Shown: positions 43,273 through 52,433 of the stretch, one piece after another
Layout of the letters: each line of letters starts with the position of its first letter
Numbering within the stretch: the stretch's first letter is position 1
Source: Pseudomonas fluorescens
GTDB lineage: Bacteria > Pseudomonadota > Gammaproteobacteria > Pseudomonadales > Pseudomonadaceae
Length of the DNA: 64,000 nucleotides
Direction of reading: 5' to 3'
Assembly: GCF_000967965.1 (NCBI RefSeq)
Contig: NZ_LACC01000011.1
Span: 310,001-374,000 of the forward strand
Made by a program: the position numbers and the translations under genes
Notes under the pieces: generated by a model
What the model was told of the DNA's origin: nothing
The model's input: the letters and a program-made list of their open reading frames with translations, nothing else
Databases searched by the model: none

Positions 43273-43569
43273 TCAGCCTGCCGGGCGCACCAGATCAGGC
43301 AAGTCCGGCAACTTCTTCGGCGAACAGATTCGCACCCGTTTCTGCCGGTTCAACTCGCCACTGATCAGGCTGACCTGGCTCTTGGACACGCCAAAGGCCT
43401 TGGCCAGGAACGCCATCAGATACGCGTTGGCCTTGCCCTCGACCGGCGGCGCGGTCAGGCGGATCTTCAGGCGATCGCCGTGCAGCCCGCAGAAATCATC
43501 ACTGCGGGCTGCCGGTTGCAGGTGACACTCCAGAATCAGGTCGTCACCGTCCCAGCGGAAGTAGCTCAT
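43273..43569 (-). CDS. DUF167 (YggU-family) protein
   Basis: 98 aa. The DUF167 fold shows LILECHLQPAARSDDFCGLHGDRLKIR split by the usual pattern, followed by APPVEGKANAYLMAFLAKAFGVSKSQVSLISG. Function is unknown. It overlaps yggT by one base (TGATG), the usual yggT-yggU arrangement in gamma-proteobacteria. Confidence 0.9.
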   Translation of the reverse strand: MSYFRWDGDDLILECHLQPAARSDDFCGLHGDRLKIRLTAPPVEGKANAYLMAFLAKAFGVSKSQVSLISGELNRQKRVRICSPKKLPDLPDLVRPAG

Positions 43570-44156
43570 CAGATCAGGCCGAGCAGACCCTGTGGCATGA
43601 AGGCATAGTACGCAAGGCGCGGGATCAGCCAGCTTTGCAGCAACTGGATCACGATGAACGCGAAGATCGGCGAAATATCGAGGCCGCCCAGGTTCGGGAT
43701 GATGCGGCGGAACGGGGCGAGTACCGGTTCAGTAATCTGCGCGACCAGCTCAGCCCCTGGGTTGTGGCTGCCCGGGGCAACCCAGGAGAGAATCACGCTG
43801 ATGATCATCGCGTAGAACAGCACATTCAAAAACAACGAGAACAGGGCGATCACCGACCATGGCGCAATCAGCAACCAGTTAACCTCGAAGCCTTTGAGCG
43901 TGAGGATGACCGCCATCAGCAGTATCTGCACGATCAGCGCCAGCACCAGCGACGACATATCCAGCCCGAACATGCTCGGGATGACCCGGCGCAGCGGCTT
44001 GAGCAGAGGTTGGGTGGCTTTGACGATGAACTGGCAGAGCGGGTTGTAAAAATTCGCCCGAACCAGTTGTAGGATGAAGCGCAGCAGTACAATCAGTAGA
44101 TAAAGGCTGCCCAAGGTTTTAATGATGAAAACGGCAGCATCGTTGAGTCCTAGCAT
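43569..44156 (-). CDS. yggT: YggT-family integral membrane protein
   Basis: 195 aa with two YggT repeats, each of a pair of membrane helices: LLRFILQLVRANFYNPLCQ and VILSWVAPGSHNPGAELV, each followed by a proline-rich loop (KATQPLLKPLRRVIP, ITEPVLAPFRRIIP). It is linked to membrane homeostasis and osmotic stress in other bacteria. It follows proC with a 24-base gap. Confidence 0.92.
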   Translation of the reverse strand: MLGLNDAAVFIIKTLGSLYLLIVLLRFILQLVRANFYNPLCQFIVKATQPLLKPLRRVIPSMFGLDMSSLVLALIVQILLMAVILTLKGFEVNWLLIAPWSVIALFSLFLNVLFYAMIISVILSWVAPGSHNPGAELVAQITEPVLAPFRRIIPNLGGLDISPIFAFIVIQLLQSWLIPRLAYYAFMPQGLLGLI

Positions 44157-44180
44157 TATTGAGTCCTTTTTAAGAGCTGA

Positions 44181-44999
44181 TTAGCGGCCAAGTTGCTCAG
44201 CCATCTCGGCCGAGCGATGCGCGGCAGCGCCGAGTGCCTTTTCGACCAGGGCTTCGAAGCCATTGGCCTGGAACGACTTGATTGCAGCTTCCGTGGTGCC
44301 CGCAGGCGAGGTGACACGGCGGCGCAACTCGGCAGCGTCTACGTCGCTGGAGACCGCCATGTGTGCGGCACCCAGGGCGGTTTGCAAGGTCAGTTGCGCG
44401 GCGATGTCCGCTGGCAGGCCGAGTTTCACGCCGGCGGCGGTCATGGCCTCGATCAATAGGAAGAAATACGCCGGGCCCGAGCCGGACACGGCGGTGACGG
44501 CATCCAGTTGCTGCTCTTCATTCAGCCATAGGGCGATGCCGACCGCGGACAGCAACTCCTGGGCCTGCTGACGCTGTTCGGCGGACACCTCGGCTGTCGC
44601 GAACAGGCCGCTTGCACCCTGACGCACCAACGCCGGGGTGTTGGGCATGCAGCGCACGATCGGCTGTGCGCCGAGCCAGTTGTTCATGCTGGCGCAGGTG
44701 ATGCCCGCGGCAATCGAAACCACCAGTTGATCGGGCTTGAGGCTTGGGCGAATGGCTTCGCACACGGCTTTCATCGCCTGGGGTTTGACCGCCAGCACGA
44801 CCACGTCGGCACCGTCGATGGCCTGGGCGTTGTCGGCAAAGGTTTTGATGCCGTGTTCAGCACTCACGCGGGCGCGGGTTTCTTCACCCGGATCGCTGGC
44901 GCGGATCTGCGCTGCTTCCAGACCCTTGGCCCGCAGGCCACCGATCAGGCTGGCGGCCATGTTACCGGCACCGATAAAGGCAATACGCGTCTTGCTCAT
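44181..44999 (-). CDS. proC: Pyrroline-5-carboxylate reductase
   Basis: 272 aa. Last step of proline synthesis. NAD(P) motif FIGAGNMAASLIGGL at the N-terminus, VVSIAAGITCASMNNWLG, RCMPNTPALVRQG and the C-terminal signature VTSPAGTTEAAIKSFQANG. Full length. It lies between yggS and yggT in the conserved order yggS-proC-yggT. Confidence 0.96.
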   Translation of the reverse strand: MSKTRIAFIGAGNMAASLIGGLRAKGLEAAQIRASDPGEETRARVSAEHGIKTFADNAQAIDGADVVVLAVKPQAMKAVCEAIRPSLKPDQLVVSIAAGITCASMNNWLGAQPIVRCMPNTPALVRQGASGLFATAEVSAEQRQQAQELLSAVGIALWLNEEQQLDAVTAVSGSGPAYFFLLIEAMTAAGVKLGLPADIAAQLTLQTALGAAHMAVSSDVDAAELRRRVTSPAGTTEAAIKSFQANGFEALVEKALGAAAHRSAEMAEQLGR

Positions 45000-45034
45000 G
45001 TCAGGTCCTTATAAAGAGAAGAGTCAGCCATTTT

Positions 45035-45721
45035 TCAAGGCTGACCGTAGTCGCGGGCGCCAAACAAGGCCGTACCGATACGGACCCAGGTGGCACCTTG
45101 GGCAATGGCTGACTCGAGGTCATGGCTCATGCCCATGGAAAGTGTGTCGAGCGGCAGGTTCAGGCTGGCTTGCAGGCTTTGCACGGCAGCGAAAGCGGCA
45201 TCCTGGGCGGCGCGATCTTCCGTAGGCTCCGGGATTGCCATCAACCCGCGCAGTTTCAGGCGCGGCAGGTCGCTGATGGCGTTGGCCAGAGCCGGCAGGT
45301 CGGCCGGGGCGCAGCCGGATTTGCTGGCTTCACCGCTGACATTGACCTGAATGCAGATGTTCAGGGGCGGCAAATCGGCGGGACGCTGTTCGGACAGGCG
45401 TTGTGCGATTTTCAGACGATCCACGGAATGCACCCAGTCGAAGTGCTCGGCGATAGCACGAGTCTTGTTCGATTGAATGGGGCCGATGAAGTGCCAGATC
45501 AAGGGCAGGTCGGCCAGTTCCAGCTGTTTACCCAGCGCTTCCTGCAAGTAGTTCTCGCCAAAGTCGCGCAGGCCGGCGGCGTAGGCTTCACGCAGGTCCT
45601 GAGCGGGTTTGGTCTTGCTCACAGCCAGCAACCGGACGCTGTTTTCGGCGCGGTTCGCAGCAAGTGTTGCGGCATGTATGCGCGAACTAACCTGAAGAAT
45701 GTTGTCTGCTATGGTGGACAT
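45035..45721 (-). CDS. yggS: PLP homeostasis protein YggS
   Basis: 228 aa, an alanine-racemase-like TIM barrel without racemase domain. PLP-binding Lys is in LAVSKTKPAQDLREAY; DFGENYLQEALGK and MGMSHDLESAIAQGATWVRIGTALFG are further signatures. It buffers pyridoxal phosphate and affects amino-acid pools. ATG 45721 is used; a TTG codon precedes it in frame. Divergent from pilT with a 56-base gap. Confidence 0.93.
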   Translation of the reverse strand: MSTIADNILQVSSRIHAATLAANRAENSVRLLAVSKTKPAQDLREAYAAGLRDFGENYLQEALGKQLELADLPLIWHFIGPIQSNKTRAIAEHFDWVHSVDRLKIAQRLSEQRPADLPPLNICIQVNVSGEASKSGCAPADLPALANAISDLPRLKLRGLMAIPEPTEDRAAQDAAFAAVQSLQASLNLPLDTLSMGMSHDLESAIAQGATWVRIGTALFGARDYGQP

Positions 45722-45777
45722 CAAGAGGCGCCAGCGGTCTGAAGGTTCGCGGCATTCTACTGGAATTGAGAGGCGCT

Positions 45778-46812
45778 ATGGATATCACTGAGCTGCTGGC
45801 ATTCAGCGCCAAACAGGGGGCATCCGACCTGCACCTGTCTGCCGGCCTGCCGCCGATGATTCGCGTCGACGGTGATGTGCGGCGCATCAATCTGCCGGCC
45901 CTGGATCACCAACAGGTGCAGGCTCTGATCCATGCCATCATGAATGACGCCCAGCGGGTGGAATTCGAAAAGCATCTGGAAACCGACTTTTCCTTCGACG
46001 TGCCCGGCGTGGCGCGCTTTCGGGTCAATGTGTTCAATCAGAACCGTGGCGCGGGTGCCGTGTTTCGCACAATCCCGTCAAAAGTGCAGAGCATGGACGA
46101 ACTGGGCATGGGCGGCGTGTTCCACAAGATGACCGACGCTCCCCGTGGCCTGGTGCTGGTGACCGGCCCGACCGGTTCCGGCAAGTCCACCACGCTGGCG
46201 GCGATGATCGATTACCTCAATACCCATCGTCATCACCACATCCTCACCATCGAGGACCCCATCGAGTTCGTTCATGAGTCGCGCAAATGCCTGATCAATC
46301 AGCGTGAAGTCCATCGCGATACCCGTAGTTTCGCCACCGCCTTGCGTTCGGCACTGCGGGAAGACCCGGATGTGATTCTGGTGGGGGAAATGCGCGATCT
46401 GGAGACCATTCGCCTGGCATTGACCGCGGCCGAAACCGGCCATCTGGTGTTCGGCACGCTGCACACCACGTCGGCGGCGAAAACCATTGACCGAGTGGTC
46501 GACGTGTTTCCGGGGGACGAGAAGTCGATGGTGCGCTCGATGCTCTCCGAGTCGCTGCTGGCGGTGGTGTCCCAGACCCTGGTGAAGAAAATCGGCGGCG
46601 GACGCATCGCGGCCCACGAGATCATGCTGGGGACATCGGCGATCCGCAACCTGATCCGCGAGGACAAGGTGGCGCAAATGTACTCGGCGATTCAGTCGGG
46701 AGGGTCGTTGGGGATGCAGACGCTGGATATGAGCTTGAAGGACCTGGTGACCAAGGGGTTGGTCAGTCGTGAACATGCGCGGGAGAAGGCGCGGTCACCG
46801 GATAACTTCTGA
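45778..46812 (+). CDS. pilT: Twitching motility ATPase PilT
   Basis: 344 aa hexameric retraction ATPase of type IV pili. PAS-like N-terminus (LLAFSAKQGASDLHLSAG), Walker A GPTGSGKSTTLAAM, Asp box ILTIEDPIEF, Walker B ILVGEMRDLETIRLAL, His box GHLVFGTLHTTSA, and the C-terminal AIRNLIREDKVAQMYS retraction motif. ATG 45778 with GAGAGG upstream is used instead of TTG 45766. The next gene is not pilU, unlike in PAO1. Confidence 0.95.
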   Translation: MDITELLAFSAKQGASDLHLSAGLPPMIRVDGDVRRINLPALDHQQVQALIHAIMNDAQRVEFEKHLETDFSFDVPGVARFRVNVFNQNRGAGAVFRTIPSKVQSMDELGMGGVFHKMTDAPRGLVLVTGPTGSGKSTTLAAMIDYLNTHRHHHILTIEDPIEFVHESRKCLINQREVHRDTRSFATALRSALREDPDVILVGEMRDLETIRLALTAAETGHLVFGTLHTTSAAKTIDRVVDVFPGDEKSMVRSMLSESLLAVVSQTLVKKIGGGRIAAHEIMLGTSAIRNLIREDKVAQMYSAIQSGGSLGMQTLDMSLKDLVTKGLVSREHAREKARSPDNF

Positions 46813-46828
46813 GAATTGCAATGTTACC

Positions 46829-46923
46829 TGTGGCGAGGGAGCTTGCTCCCGCTGGGTTGCGAAGCAACCCCAAAAAACCGGGAACGCTACGCACTCCAGC
46901 GGGAGCAAGCTCCCTCGCCACAA
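46829..46923. repeat. REP doublet, TGTGGCGAGGGAGCTTGCTCCC family
   Basis: Outer arms TGTGGCGAGGGAGCTTGCTC (46829 on) and GAGCAAGCTCCCTCGCCACA (ending 46922). As at 5072, the left arm is followed by a small inner palindrome (GGGTTGCGAAGCAACCC). It lies between convergent pilT and the NlpC/P60 gene. Confidence 0.86.
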
Positions 46924-46952
46924 GTACTCGCCGTCAGGTGTGCGCTAGCCAA

Positions 46953-47573
46953 TCAGCGCTGAACAACCCGCAGCTGATTCGGCTCTTTCGGCAGAACCCG
47001 CTTGGCAACCACGTAGTGGTTTTCCCAGTACGGTTTCTTCAAGGTATCGATGGACACCGACTTGCCACGACGTGGCGCGTGGATGAAACGGTCGTTGCCC
47101 AGGTAAATGGCAACGTGATTGACCCGACGGCTCTTGATGTTGAAGAAAATCAGGTCGCCCGGCTTCAGGTCGTCGCGATCGACTTTCTCCCCATGACCGC
47201 TGGCCATGGCGTTGGAGGTGCGTGGCAGGTCGAACGTGGCGTCGTTGAACGCGTATTTTACCAGGCCGCTGCAATCGAAGCCTTTGCTTGGGCTGCTGCC
47301 GCCCCAACGATAGGGAGTGCCAAGGACGTTCACAGCGCGGCTCAGCACGTTGCTGCTTTCCTTGGTGCCCATCGGTGGAACCAGGCCGCTTTTGTCGTTG
47401 GCCAGGCTTGGAGCATATTTAGCGGATTTCTTGTCTTTGCTCGAAGGAGCAGAGGCATGGGATTTTGGGGTGTAACCATTAACGTTAGGAAGACGTTGCT
47501 CACGATTGGTGGCGTGGGCGGCCAGTGGCATCAAAAGGCAAATGGTTAGCCATGTCTTGAAAAATGAACGCAT
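46953..47573 (-). CDS. NlpC/P60 (C40) peptidoglycan endopeptidase
   Basis: 206 aa. Signal peptide (WLTICLLMPLAAHA), a basic low-complexity linker of ~50 residues, then a C-terminal NlpC/P60 domain with the catalytic triad Cys in GFDCSGLVKYAF, His in VNHVAIYLG and His in FIHAPRRG. It cuts stem peptides in the cell wall. No lipobox Cys, so it is probably soluble in the periplasm. It occupies the place after pilT where PAO1 has pilU. Confidence 0.9.
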   Translation of the reverse strand: MRSFFKTWLTICLLMPLAAHATNREQRLPNVNGYTPKSHASAPSSKDKKSAKYAPSLANDKSGLVPPMGTKESSNVLSRAVNVLGTPYRWGGSSPSKGFDCSGLVKYAFNDATFDLPRTSNAMASGHGEKVDRDDLKPGDLIFFNIKSRRVNHVAIYLGNDRFIHAPRRGKSVSIDTLKKPYWENHYVVAKRVLPKEPNQLRVVQR

Positions 47574-47824
47574 TAGGCAAGGCTCTTAATAAGTTAGCGC
47601 GCAACTTTATAACAGCTTTTTTGCCGCCTCCGAGGCCGTTGGTCGATTCAATCTGGAGGGCAATGGTGGCAAAAAAGCGGCAAAATGGCGCAATTGTCGG
47701 ACAGGAGTCCGGTGTTACAAGGCTTTGACGGGAGTGAAGGTAGCATTTGCCATACGTCGGATGTCTGTAAAAAAGTCACAAAGAATTAAAGAATATTTAT
47801 CTATCGTATGAATCGAGGTCATTC
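47574..47824. other. Divergent spacer between the NlpC/P60 gene and the TM2 gene
   Basis: 251 bases without a gene. It must hold both promoters. An AT-rich tract just upstream of the TM2 gene (47785-47815) is the most likely -10 area, but no confident promoter is assigned. GAGG (47815-47818) is the TM2 ribosome binding site. Confidence 0.45.
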
Positions 47825-48244
47825 ATGAACCCCTATCAACAGGCTGTCCAGCAGCAAGACACCCACAGTAAAGTGATCGGTTACCTGCTGTGGATTTTCG
47901 GTTTCACCGGCGCTCACCGCTTCTATTACGGCAAGCCGGTGACCGGGACTATCTGGTTCTTCACCTTCGGCTTGCTGGGGATCGGTTGGCTGATCGACCT
48001 TTTCCTGATTCCGGCGATGGACCGCGAGGCTGACTTGCGGTTTACCGCGGGCCCCATCGAATACAACGTGGCGTGGATCCTGCTGACGTTTCTCGGGGTG
48101 TTCGGTGTGCACCGGATGTATCAGGGGAAATGGATCAGCGGGTTGCTGTACCTGGTGACGGGCGGGTTGTTCTTTATTGGCGTGCTGTATGACTTCTGGA
48201 CGTTGAATGACCAGGTTTCTGTGCGTAACGCGCAGAGTCGATAA
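47825..48244 (+). CDS. TM2-domain membrane protein
   Basis: 139 aa with two TM2 units. Each has a pair of helices and the G-x-H-R-F/M-Y motif: GFTGAHRFYYGKPVTGTIWF and GVFGVHRMYQGKWISGLLYL, each ending in a D-x-F/W (LIDLFLIP, LYDFWTLND). Function is unknown. The gene has a good Shine-Dalgarno (GAGG) and stands alone, convergent with pyrC'. Confidence 0.88.
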   Translation: MNPYQQAVQQQDTHSKVIGYLLWIFGFTGAHRFYYGKPVTGTIWFFTFGLLGIGWLIDLFLIPAMDREADLRFTAGPIEYNVAWILLTFLGVFGVHRMYQGKWISGLLYLVTGGLFFIGVLYDFWTLNDQVSVRNAQSR

Positions 48245-48252
48245 GCGAAGAG

Positions 48253-48330
48253 CAAAAGATCGCAGCCTGCGGCAGCTCCTGCAGGGAAATGCATATTCCC
48301 GTGTGAGCTGCCGCAGGTTGCGATCTTTTG
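48253..48330. repeat. Paired GATCGCAGCCTGCGGCAGCTC repeat
   Basis: Arms CAAAAGATCGCAGCCTGCGG (from 48253) and CCGCAGGTTGCGATCTTTTG (ending 48330) form a long hairpin with about 26 bases in the loop, ending in T-runs. It lies between the convergent TM2 and pyrC' genes and probably stops both transcripts. A solitary arm is at 16462. Confidence 0.85.
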
Positions 48331-48333
48331 TTT

Positions 48334-49605
48334 TTAAGCCTGGTGGCTGATCCGCCCATCCACCAGGGTGTAACGCACCACACCCGGCAGGCTATGGCCA
48401 ATGAACGGGCAGTTTTCGCCCTTGGACAGCCAGGTTTCACCCGCCACGGTCGAGGCCGCAGGGTCGAACAGCACGATGTCCGCCGCGCCACCCACCGCCA
48501 GTTTGCCTGCCGGCAGGCGCAAGGCCTCGGCAGGGCCGGCGCTCAGGCGCTTGAGCAACGTCGGCAGGTCCAGCAAGCCGTCTTCGACCAGGGTCATTGC
48601 CAGTGGCAATAGCAGTTCAACGCTGCTGATGCCCGGCTCGGTCGCGCCGAACGGTGCCAGTTTGGCGTCACGCTCATGGGGTTGGTGATGGCTGGAGATG
48701 GCCGAGATGACGCCGGATTTCACCGCTGCGCGCAGGCCCTCGCGGTCGGCGCGGGTGCGTAGCGGCGGCTGGACGTGGTACAGGCTGCTGAAGCCGATCA
48801 GGGCTTCGTCGGTCAGGATCAGCTGGTACAGGGCGACATCCGCGGTCACCTTCAGGCCCCGGGCCTGGGCCTGGGCGATCAGCTCCACGCCGCGTGCGCT
48901 TGTGAGCTGGCTGAAGTGTGCGCGCACGCCGGTCTGTTCAACCAGCAGCAGATCCCGGGCCAGGGCGACGGTCTCGGCACTTTCCGGAATGCCCGGCAAG
49001 CCCAGGAAGCTGGCGGTCGGCCCTTCATGAGCCAGGCCACCTTCGGCCAGGTCGTAATCCTGGGAGTTGAAAATCACCGTCAGGTCGAAAGTCGCTGCGT
49101 AGTCCAGCGCCCGGCACAGGGTACGGGTGTTGCGGAAACTCTCCAGGCCGTTGCCGAAGGCCACGCAACCGGCATCGCGCAGTGCCACGAGCTCGGCCAG
49201 CTGTTCACCGTCCAGGCCTTTGCTCAGGGCGCCAATCGGGAAGACTTTGGTGTTGCCGGCCTCGCGGGCGCGGTCGAGGATCAGTTCGGCCACCGCCGAG
49301 GTGTCCAGGACCGGTTTGGTCTTTGGCGGGCAGCAGAGGCTGGTCACGCCGCCAGCCGCCGCCGCGCGGGTTTCGCTGACAATCGAGCCTTTGCGGCTGT
49401 AGCCCGGCTCGCGCAGGGCAACGTTGAGGTCGACCAGACCGGGAGCGGCCACCAGGCCTTTGGCGTCGATGGTGTCGACGGCGACAAAGCCGGCTGGCGC
49501 CGCGCCAAGGGCGACGACTTTGCAGGCTTCAATGTGGATATCGGTCACTTGATCCAGGCCGCTGGCCGGATCGATCACGCGGGCACCGAGAATGCTGAGC
49601 TTCAC
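48334..49605 (-). CDS. pyrC': Dihydroorotase-like protein PyrC' (structural, non-catalytic)
   Basis: 423 aa of dihydroorotase type I fold, but the metal-binding HxH is lost: the normal D-x-H-x-H-L-R-E-P-G motif reads [12 protein letters not shown]. Other metal ligands are also unclear. In Pseudomonas such a pyrC' (also pyrX) product has no dihydroorotase activity but is needed to assemble the aspartate transcarbamoylase dodecamer with PyrB. It overlaps pyrB by four bases, fitting that role. A true dihydroorotase must be encoded elsewhere. Confidence 0.92.
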   Translation of the reverse strand: MKLSILGARVIDPASGLDQVTDIHIEACKVVALGAAPAGFVAVDTIDAKGLVAAPGLVDLNVALREPGYSRKGSIVSETRAAAAGGVTSLCCPPKTKPVLDTSAVAELILDRAREAGNTKVFPIGALSKGLDGEQLAELVALRDAGCVAFGNGLESFRNTRTLCRALDYAATFDLTVIFNSQDYDLAEGGLAHEGPTASFLGLPGIPESAETVALARDLLLVEQTGVRAHFSQLTSARGVELIAQAQARGLKVTADVALYQLILTDEALIGFSSLYHVQPPLRTRADREGLRAAVKSGVISAISSHHQPHERDAKLAPFGATEPGISSVELLLPLAMTLVEDGLLDLPTLLKRLSAGPAEALRLPAGKLAVGGAADIVLFDPAASTVAGETWLSKGENCPFIGHSLPGVVRYTLVDGRISHQA

Positions 49606-50621
49606 TGGGCTTTCTCCTGCTCGAATTGGCCTTGCTCGAATTGGCGTTGCGCAGTCTGCCCGCTCATGGCCATGGACAGTACCGCCATACGAATGGCGAT
49701 CCCGTAGGTCACCTGGTTGAGGATCACCGAGTGCGGGCCGTCGGCCACCGCCGATTCGATTTCCACGCCACGGTTGATCGGCCCCGGGTGCATCACGATG
49801 GCATCGGGCTTGGCGCCTGCCAGGCGCGCGGTGGTCAGGCCGAACAGGCGGTAGAACTCGCCCTCGCTCGGCAACAGGCCGCCGGTCATGCGTTCACGCT
49901 GCAGGCGCAACATGATCACCACGTCGACGTCTTTCAGGCCTTCGGTCATGTCGGTGTAGACCTTCACGCCGTATTGCTCGATGCCGATCGGCAGCAGGGT
50001 TTTCGGCGCGATCACGCGGATGTCCGGGCAACCGAGGGTTTTCAGGGCCAGCATGTTCGAGCGCGCGACTCGCGAATGCAGGATATCGCCGACGATGGCC
50101 ACCGAAAGGTTTTCGAAACCGCCCTTGTGTCGACGGATGGTCAGCATGTCGAGCATGCCCTGGGTCGGGTGTGCGTGCCGGCCGTCGCCGCCGTTGATGA
50201 TCGCCACTTGCGGGCAGACATGTTCGGCGATGAAGTGCGCGGCACCCGAATCACCGTGGCGTACGACGAACATGTCGGCGGCCATGGCTTCCAGGTTGCG
50301 CAGGGTGTCGAGCAGGGTTTCGCCCTTGCTCGCCGACGACGTGGACACGTTGAGGGTGATCACGTCCGCCGAGAGCCGTTGGGCCGCCAGTTCGAAGGTG
50401 GTGCGGGTGCGGGTCGAGTTCTCGAAGAACACGTTGCACACGGTCTTGCCGCGCAGTAGCGGGACTTTCTTCACGGCCCGGGCGCCGACTTCAAGGAAGG
50501 AGTCGGCGGTGTCGAGGATTTCCGTCAACAGCTCGCGGCGCAAACCGTCGAGCGAGAGGAAGTGGCGCAGCTGGCCCTGATCATTGAGCTGCAGCGGGCG
50601 CTTGGTTTCTAGAGGCGTCAT
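49602..50621 (-). CDS. pyrB: Aspartate carbamoyltransferase catalytic subunit
   Basis: 339 aa. Joins carbamoyl phosphate and aspartate in pyrimidine synthesis. Carbamoyl-phosphate motif [26 protein letters not shown], and RLQRER. The N-terminal extension before FLSLDGL is typical of pseudomonad ATCases that bind nucleotide effectors there. The ATG at 50621 is used although only weak Shine-Dalgarno is seen; a TTG at 50639 is in frame. The last residues come from a 15-bp near-perfect tandem duplication (49618-49647), giving [10 protein letters not shown]. Confidence 0.95.
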   Translation of the reverse strand: MTPLETKRPLQLNDQGQLRHFLSLDGLRRELLTEILDTADSFLEVGARAVKKVPLLRGKTVCNVFFENSTRTRTTFELAAQRLSADVITLNVSTSSASKGETLLDTLRNLEAMAADMFVVRHGDSGAAHFIAEHVCPQVAIINGGDGRHAHPTQGMLDMLTIRRHKGGFENLSVAIVGDILHSRVARSNMLALKTLGCPDIRVIAPKTLLPIGIEQYGVKVYTDMTEGLKDVDVVIMLRLQRERMTGGLLPSEGEFYRLFGLTTARLAGAKPDAIVMHPGPINRGVEIESAVADGPHSVILNQVTYGIAIRMAVLSMAMSGQTAQRQFEQGQFEQEKAQ

Positions 50622-50648
50622 CGCGAGGGGGACTCTCAATAGGGCGAA

Positions 50649-51152
50649 TTAAAGGGCGAGGTCTTGCAGTTCGAGCGCAAGCTCCGGGCCGGACAGCTTC
50701 ACCCGTTCGTGGGCGGCCAGCGACAGGGTCGCGCCAACCACGTTCGGGCGGATCGGCAGTTCGCCGGCGTCCAGGTCCAGCAGGCACACCAGCGTCACGC
50801 TGGCCGGGCGGCCGTAGTCGAACAGTTCGTTCATGGCGGCGCGGATGGTCCGGCCGCTCATCAGTACGTCGTCGATCAGCACCAGGTGCTGGCCTTCGAT
50901 CTCGAACGGCAGCGCCGAAGGGCGAACCTGTGGGTGCAGGCCGTTCTGGCTGAAGTCGTCGCGGTAGAAGGACACGTCCAGGGTGCCGAGGGGCTCATTG
51001 CTGCCCAGCTCCTTGAGCAGGGCCTGGGCCACCCAGACGCCGCCGGTACGGATGCCGATGAAGCGCGGGTCGCTGATGCCTCGTTTGACCAGATAGGCGT
51101 CAAGTCGGGTCGCCATCTGGCTGATCAGTTCGGCGGGATTGGGCAGGCTCAT
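50649..51152 (-). CDS. pyrR: Bifunctional pyr operon regulator / uracil phosphoribosyltransferase PyrR
   Basis: 167 aa PRTase-fold protein. PRPP-binding loop [33 protein letters not shown], and the C-terminal [20 protein letters not shown]. The start 51152 has AAGGAG 6 bases upstream. It lies between ruvX (79-base gap) and pyrB on the same strand. In pseudomonads its regulatory target is less clear than in Bacillus; I see no obvious PyrR-binding leader here. Confidence 0.93.
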   Translation of the reverse strand: MSLPNPAELISQMATRLDAYLVKRGISDPRFIGIRTGGVWVAQALLKELGSNEPLGTLDVSFYRDDFSQNGLHPQVRPSALPFEIEGQHLVLIDDVLMSGRTIRAAMNELFDYGRPASVTLVCLLDLDAGELPIRPNVVGATLSLAAHERVKLSGPELALELQDLAL

Positions 51153-51231
51153 GGTTGCTCCTTCTTGGGCCCGAGCCAGCCTGTGCGGGAAGTGGCTCGG
51201 GTTGTAGCTAAGAGAGACGCACAGCGGCTCT

Positions 51232-51669
51232 TCAGGATTCAAACAGTGCGGTGTTTTCGTCGAGCCAGCCTTGCAGCAGCAGGGCGGCGGCGATGGCATC
51301 GACCGGGTTGTCGCGGTAACTGCCTTTCTGGCCACCACGAGCCAGGCGTTCGCCCTTGGCCTCGAAGGTGGTCAGGCGTTCATCGTGGGTATAGAAGGGC
51401 AGGTTGAAGCGGCCGTTCAGGCGCCGGGCGAACTTTTCCGCGCGGGCGCACATGTCGCTGGGCGTACCGTCCATGTTCAACGGCAGGCCGACCACAACAG
51501 CATCGGGTTTCCACTCTTTGATGAGAGCTTCGACCTGGTTCCAGTCGGGGATGCCGTTCTGCGCCTTCAGGGTGCACAGCTCGCTAGCCTGGCCGGTAAT
51601 CACCTGGCCGACCGCAACGCCGATCTGTTTGGTGCCGTAGTCAAAACCCAGAATCAGCTTCAGGGCCAT
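51232..51669 (-). CDS. ruvX: Holliday junction resolvase-like RuvX (YqgF), 16S rRNA processing
   Basis: 145 aa RNase H-like fold. First acidic residue in [17 protein letters not shown], second in [13 protein letters not shown], and the C-terminal [11 protein letters not shown] with [17 protein letters not shown]. YqgF is required for maturing the 5' end of 16S rRNA in E. coli. It overlaps algH by one base (TGATG), as is usual. Confidence 0.94.
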   Translation of the reverse strand: MALKLILGFDYGTKQIGVAVGQVITGQASELCTLKAQNGIPDWNQVEALIKEWKPDAVVVGLPLNMDGTPSDMCARAEKFARRLNGRFNLPFYTHDERLTTFEAKGERLARGGQKGSYRDNPVDAIAAALLLQGWLDENTALFES

Positions 51670-52241
51670 CAGGCGTGCCCCGCCTGGCTGGTCAGCAGGC
51701 TGAGGTTGACGCCCAGATGTTTGGCCGCCGCTTCCAGGCGCAATTCACTGCTGGTATTGAACAGGATGTCGGCGTCGAACGGGCAGTTCAGCCAGGCGTT
51801 CTGCGCCAGTTCGGCCTCCAGTTGCCCGGCTTCCCAACCGGCGTAGCCGAGGGCAATCAGGCTTTTCGCCGGGCCGACACCGTCAGCGATGGCGAACAGC
51901 ACGTCCTGGGAGGTCGACAGGGCCAGCTCGTCTTCCAGATCAACGGTCGCCTGGAAGCTCAGACCTTTGGGGTGAAGAACGAAACCGCGATCGGTCTGCA
52001 CCGGGCCACCGATGAAGATCGGCACATGCTGGCAGAGCGCTGGCGGTTCGATTTCCGGGCGCAATTGCTCAAGGATATCGGCCAGGTTCAGATCTTGCGG
52101 ACGGTTGACCACCAGCCCCATGGCGCCATTGGCCGTGTGCTCGACGATGTAGGTCAAGGTGTGCGCAAAGTTCGGGTCGGCCATGTGTGGCATGGCGATC
52201 AGGAATTGATGCTTGAGGTAGCTGGGGCTGACGTTTTTCAT
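51669..52241 (-). CDS. algH: UPF0301 protein AlgH
   Basis: 190 aa YqgE/AlgH family. Conserved LKHQFLIAMPHMADPNFAHT, VEHTANGAMGLVVNRP, VFIGGPV-type loop (PIFIGGPVQTDRGFVLH) and ALGYAGWEAGQLEAEL. Molecular function is not settled; it was first linked to alginate control in P. aeruginosa. ATG 52241 (MKNVSPSYLKHQ) is preferred to 52277. Coupled to ruvX. Confidence 0.93.
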   Translation of the reverse strand: MKNVSPSYLKHQFLIAMPHMADPNFAHTLTYIVEHTANGAMGLVVNRPQDLNLADILEQLRPEIEPPALCQHVPIFIGGPVQTDRGFVLHPKGLSFQATVDLEDELALSTSQDVLFAIADGVGPAKSLIALGYAGWEAGQLEAELAQNAWLNCPFDADILFNTSSELRLEAAAKHLGVNLSLLTSQAGHA

Positions 52242-52328
52242 GACCGCTAGTGTGGCGTTCGAGGGGCGAACTGACAAGCTGGGGATGCACAGGAAATGCC
52301 CCGAATATCAGTCGCGACACAGATTAAG

Positions 52329-52417
52329 TGTGGGAGCGAGCCTGCTCGCGATGATGGCGGTACATCCAGCATTTAAGTGTCAGACAGATCGCAATCGCGA
52401 GCAGGCTCGCTCCTACA
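52329..52417. repeat. REP doublet, GCGAGCAGGCTC family
   Basis: Arms TGTGGGAGCGAGCCTGCTCG (52329 on) and CGAGCAGGCTCGCTCCTACA (ending 52417), about 50 bases apart. It lies between tonB and algH, which are on the same strand, so here it is inside or at the edge of a possible read-through unit. Confidence 0.86.
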
Positions 52418-52433
52418 GGGGGTTTGCGGTGAA

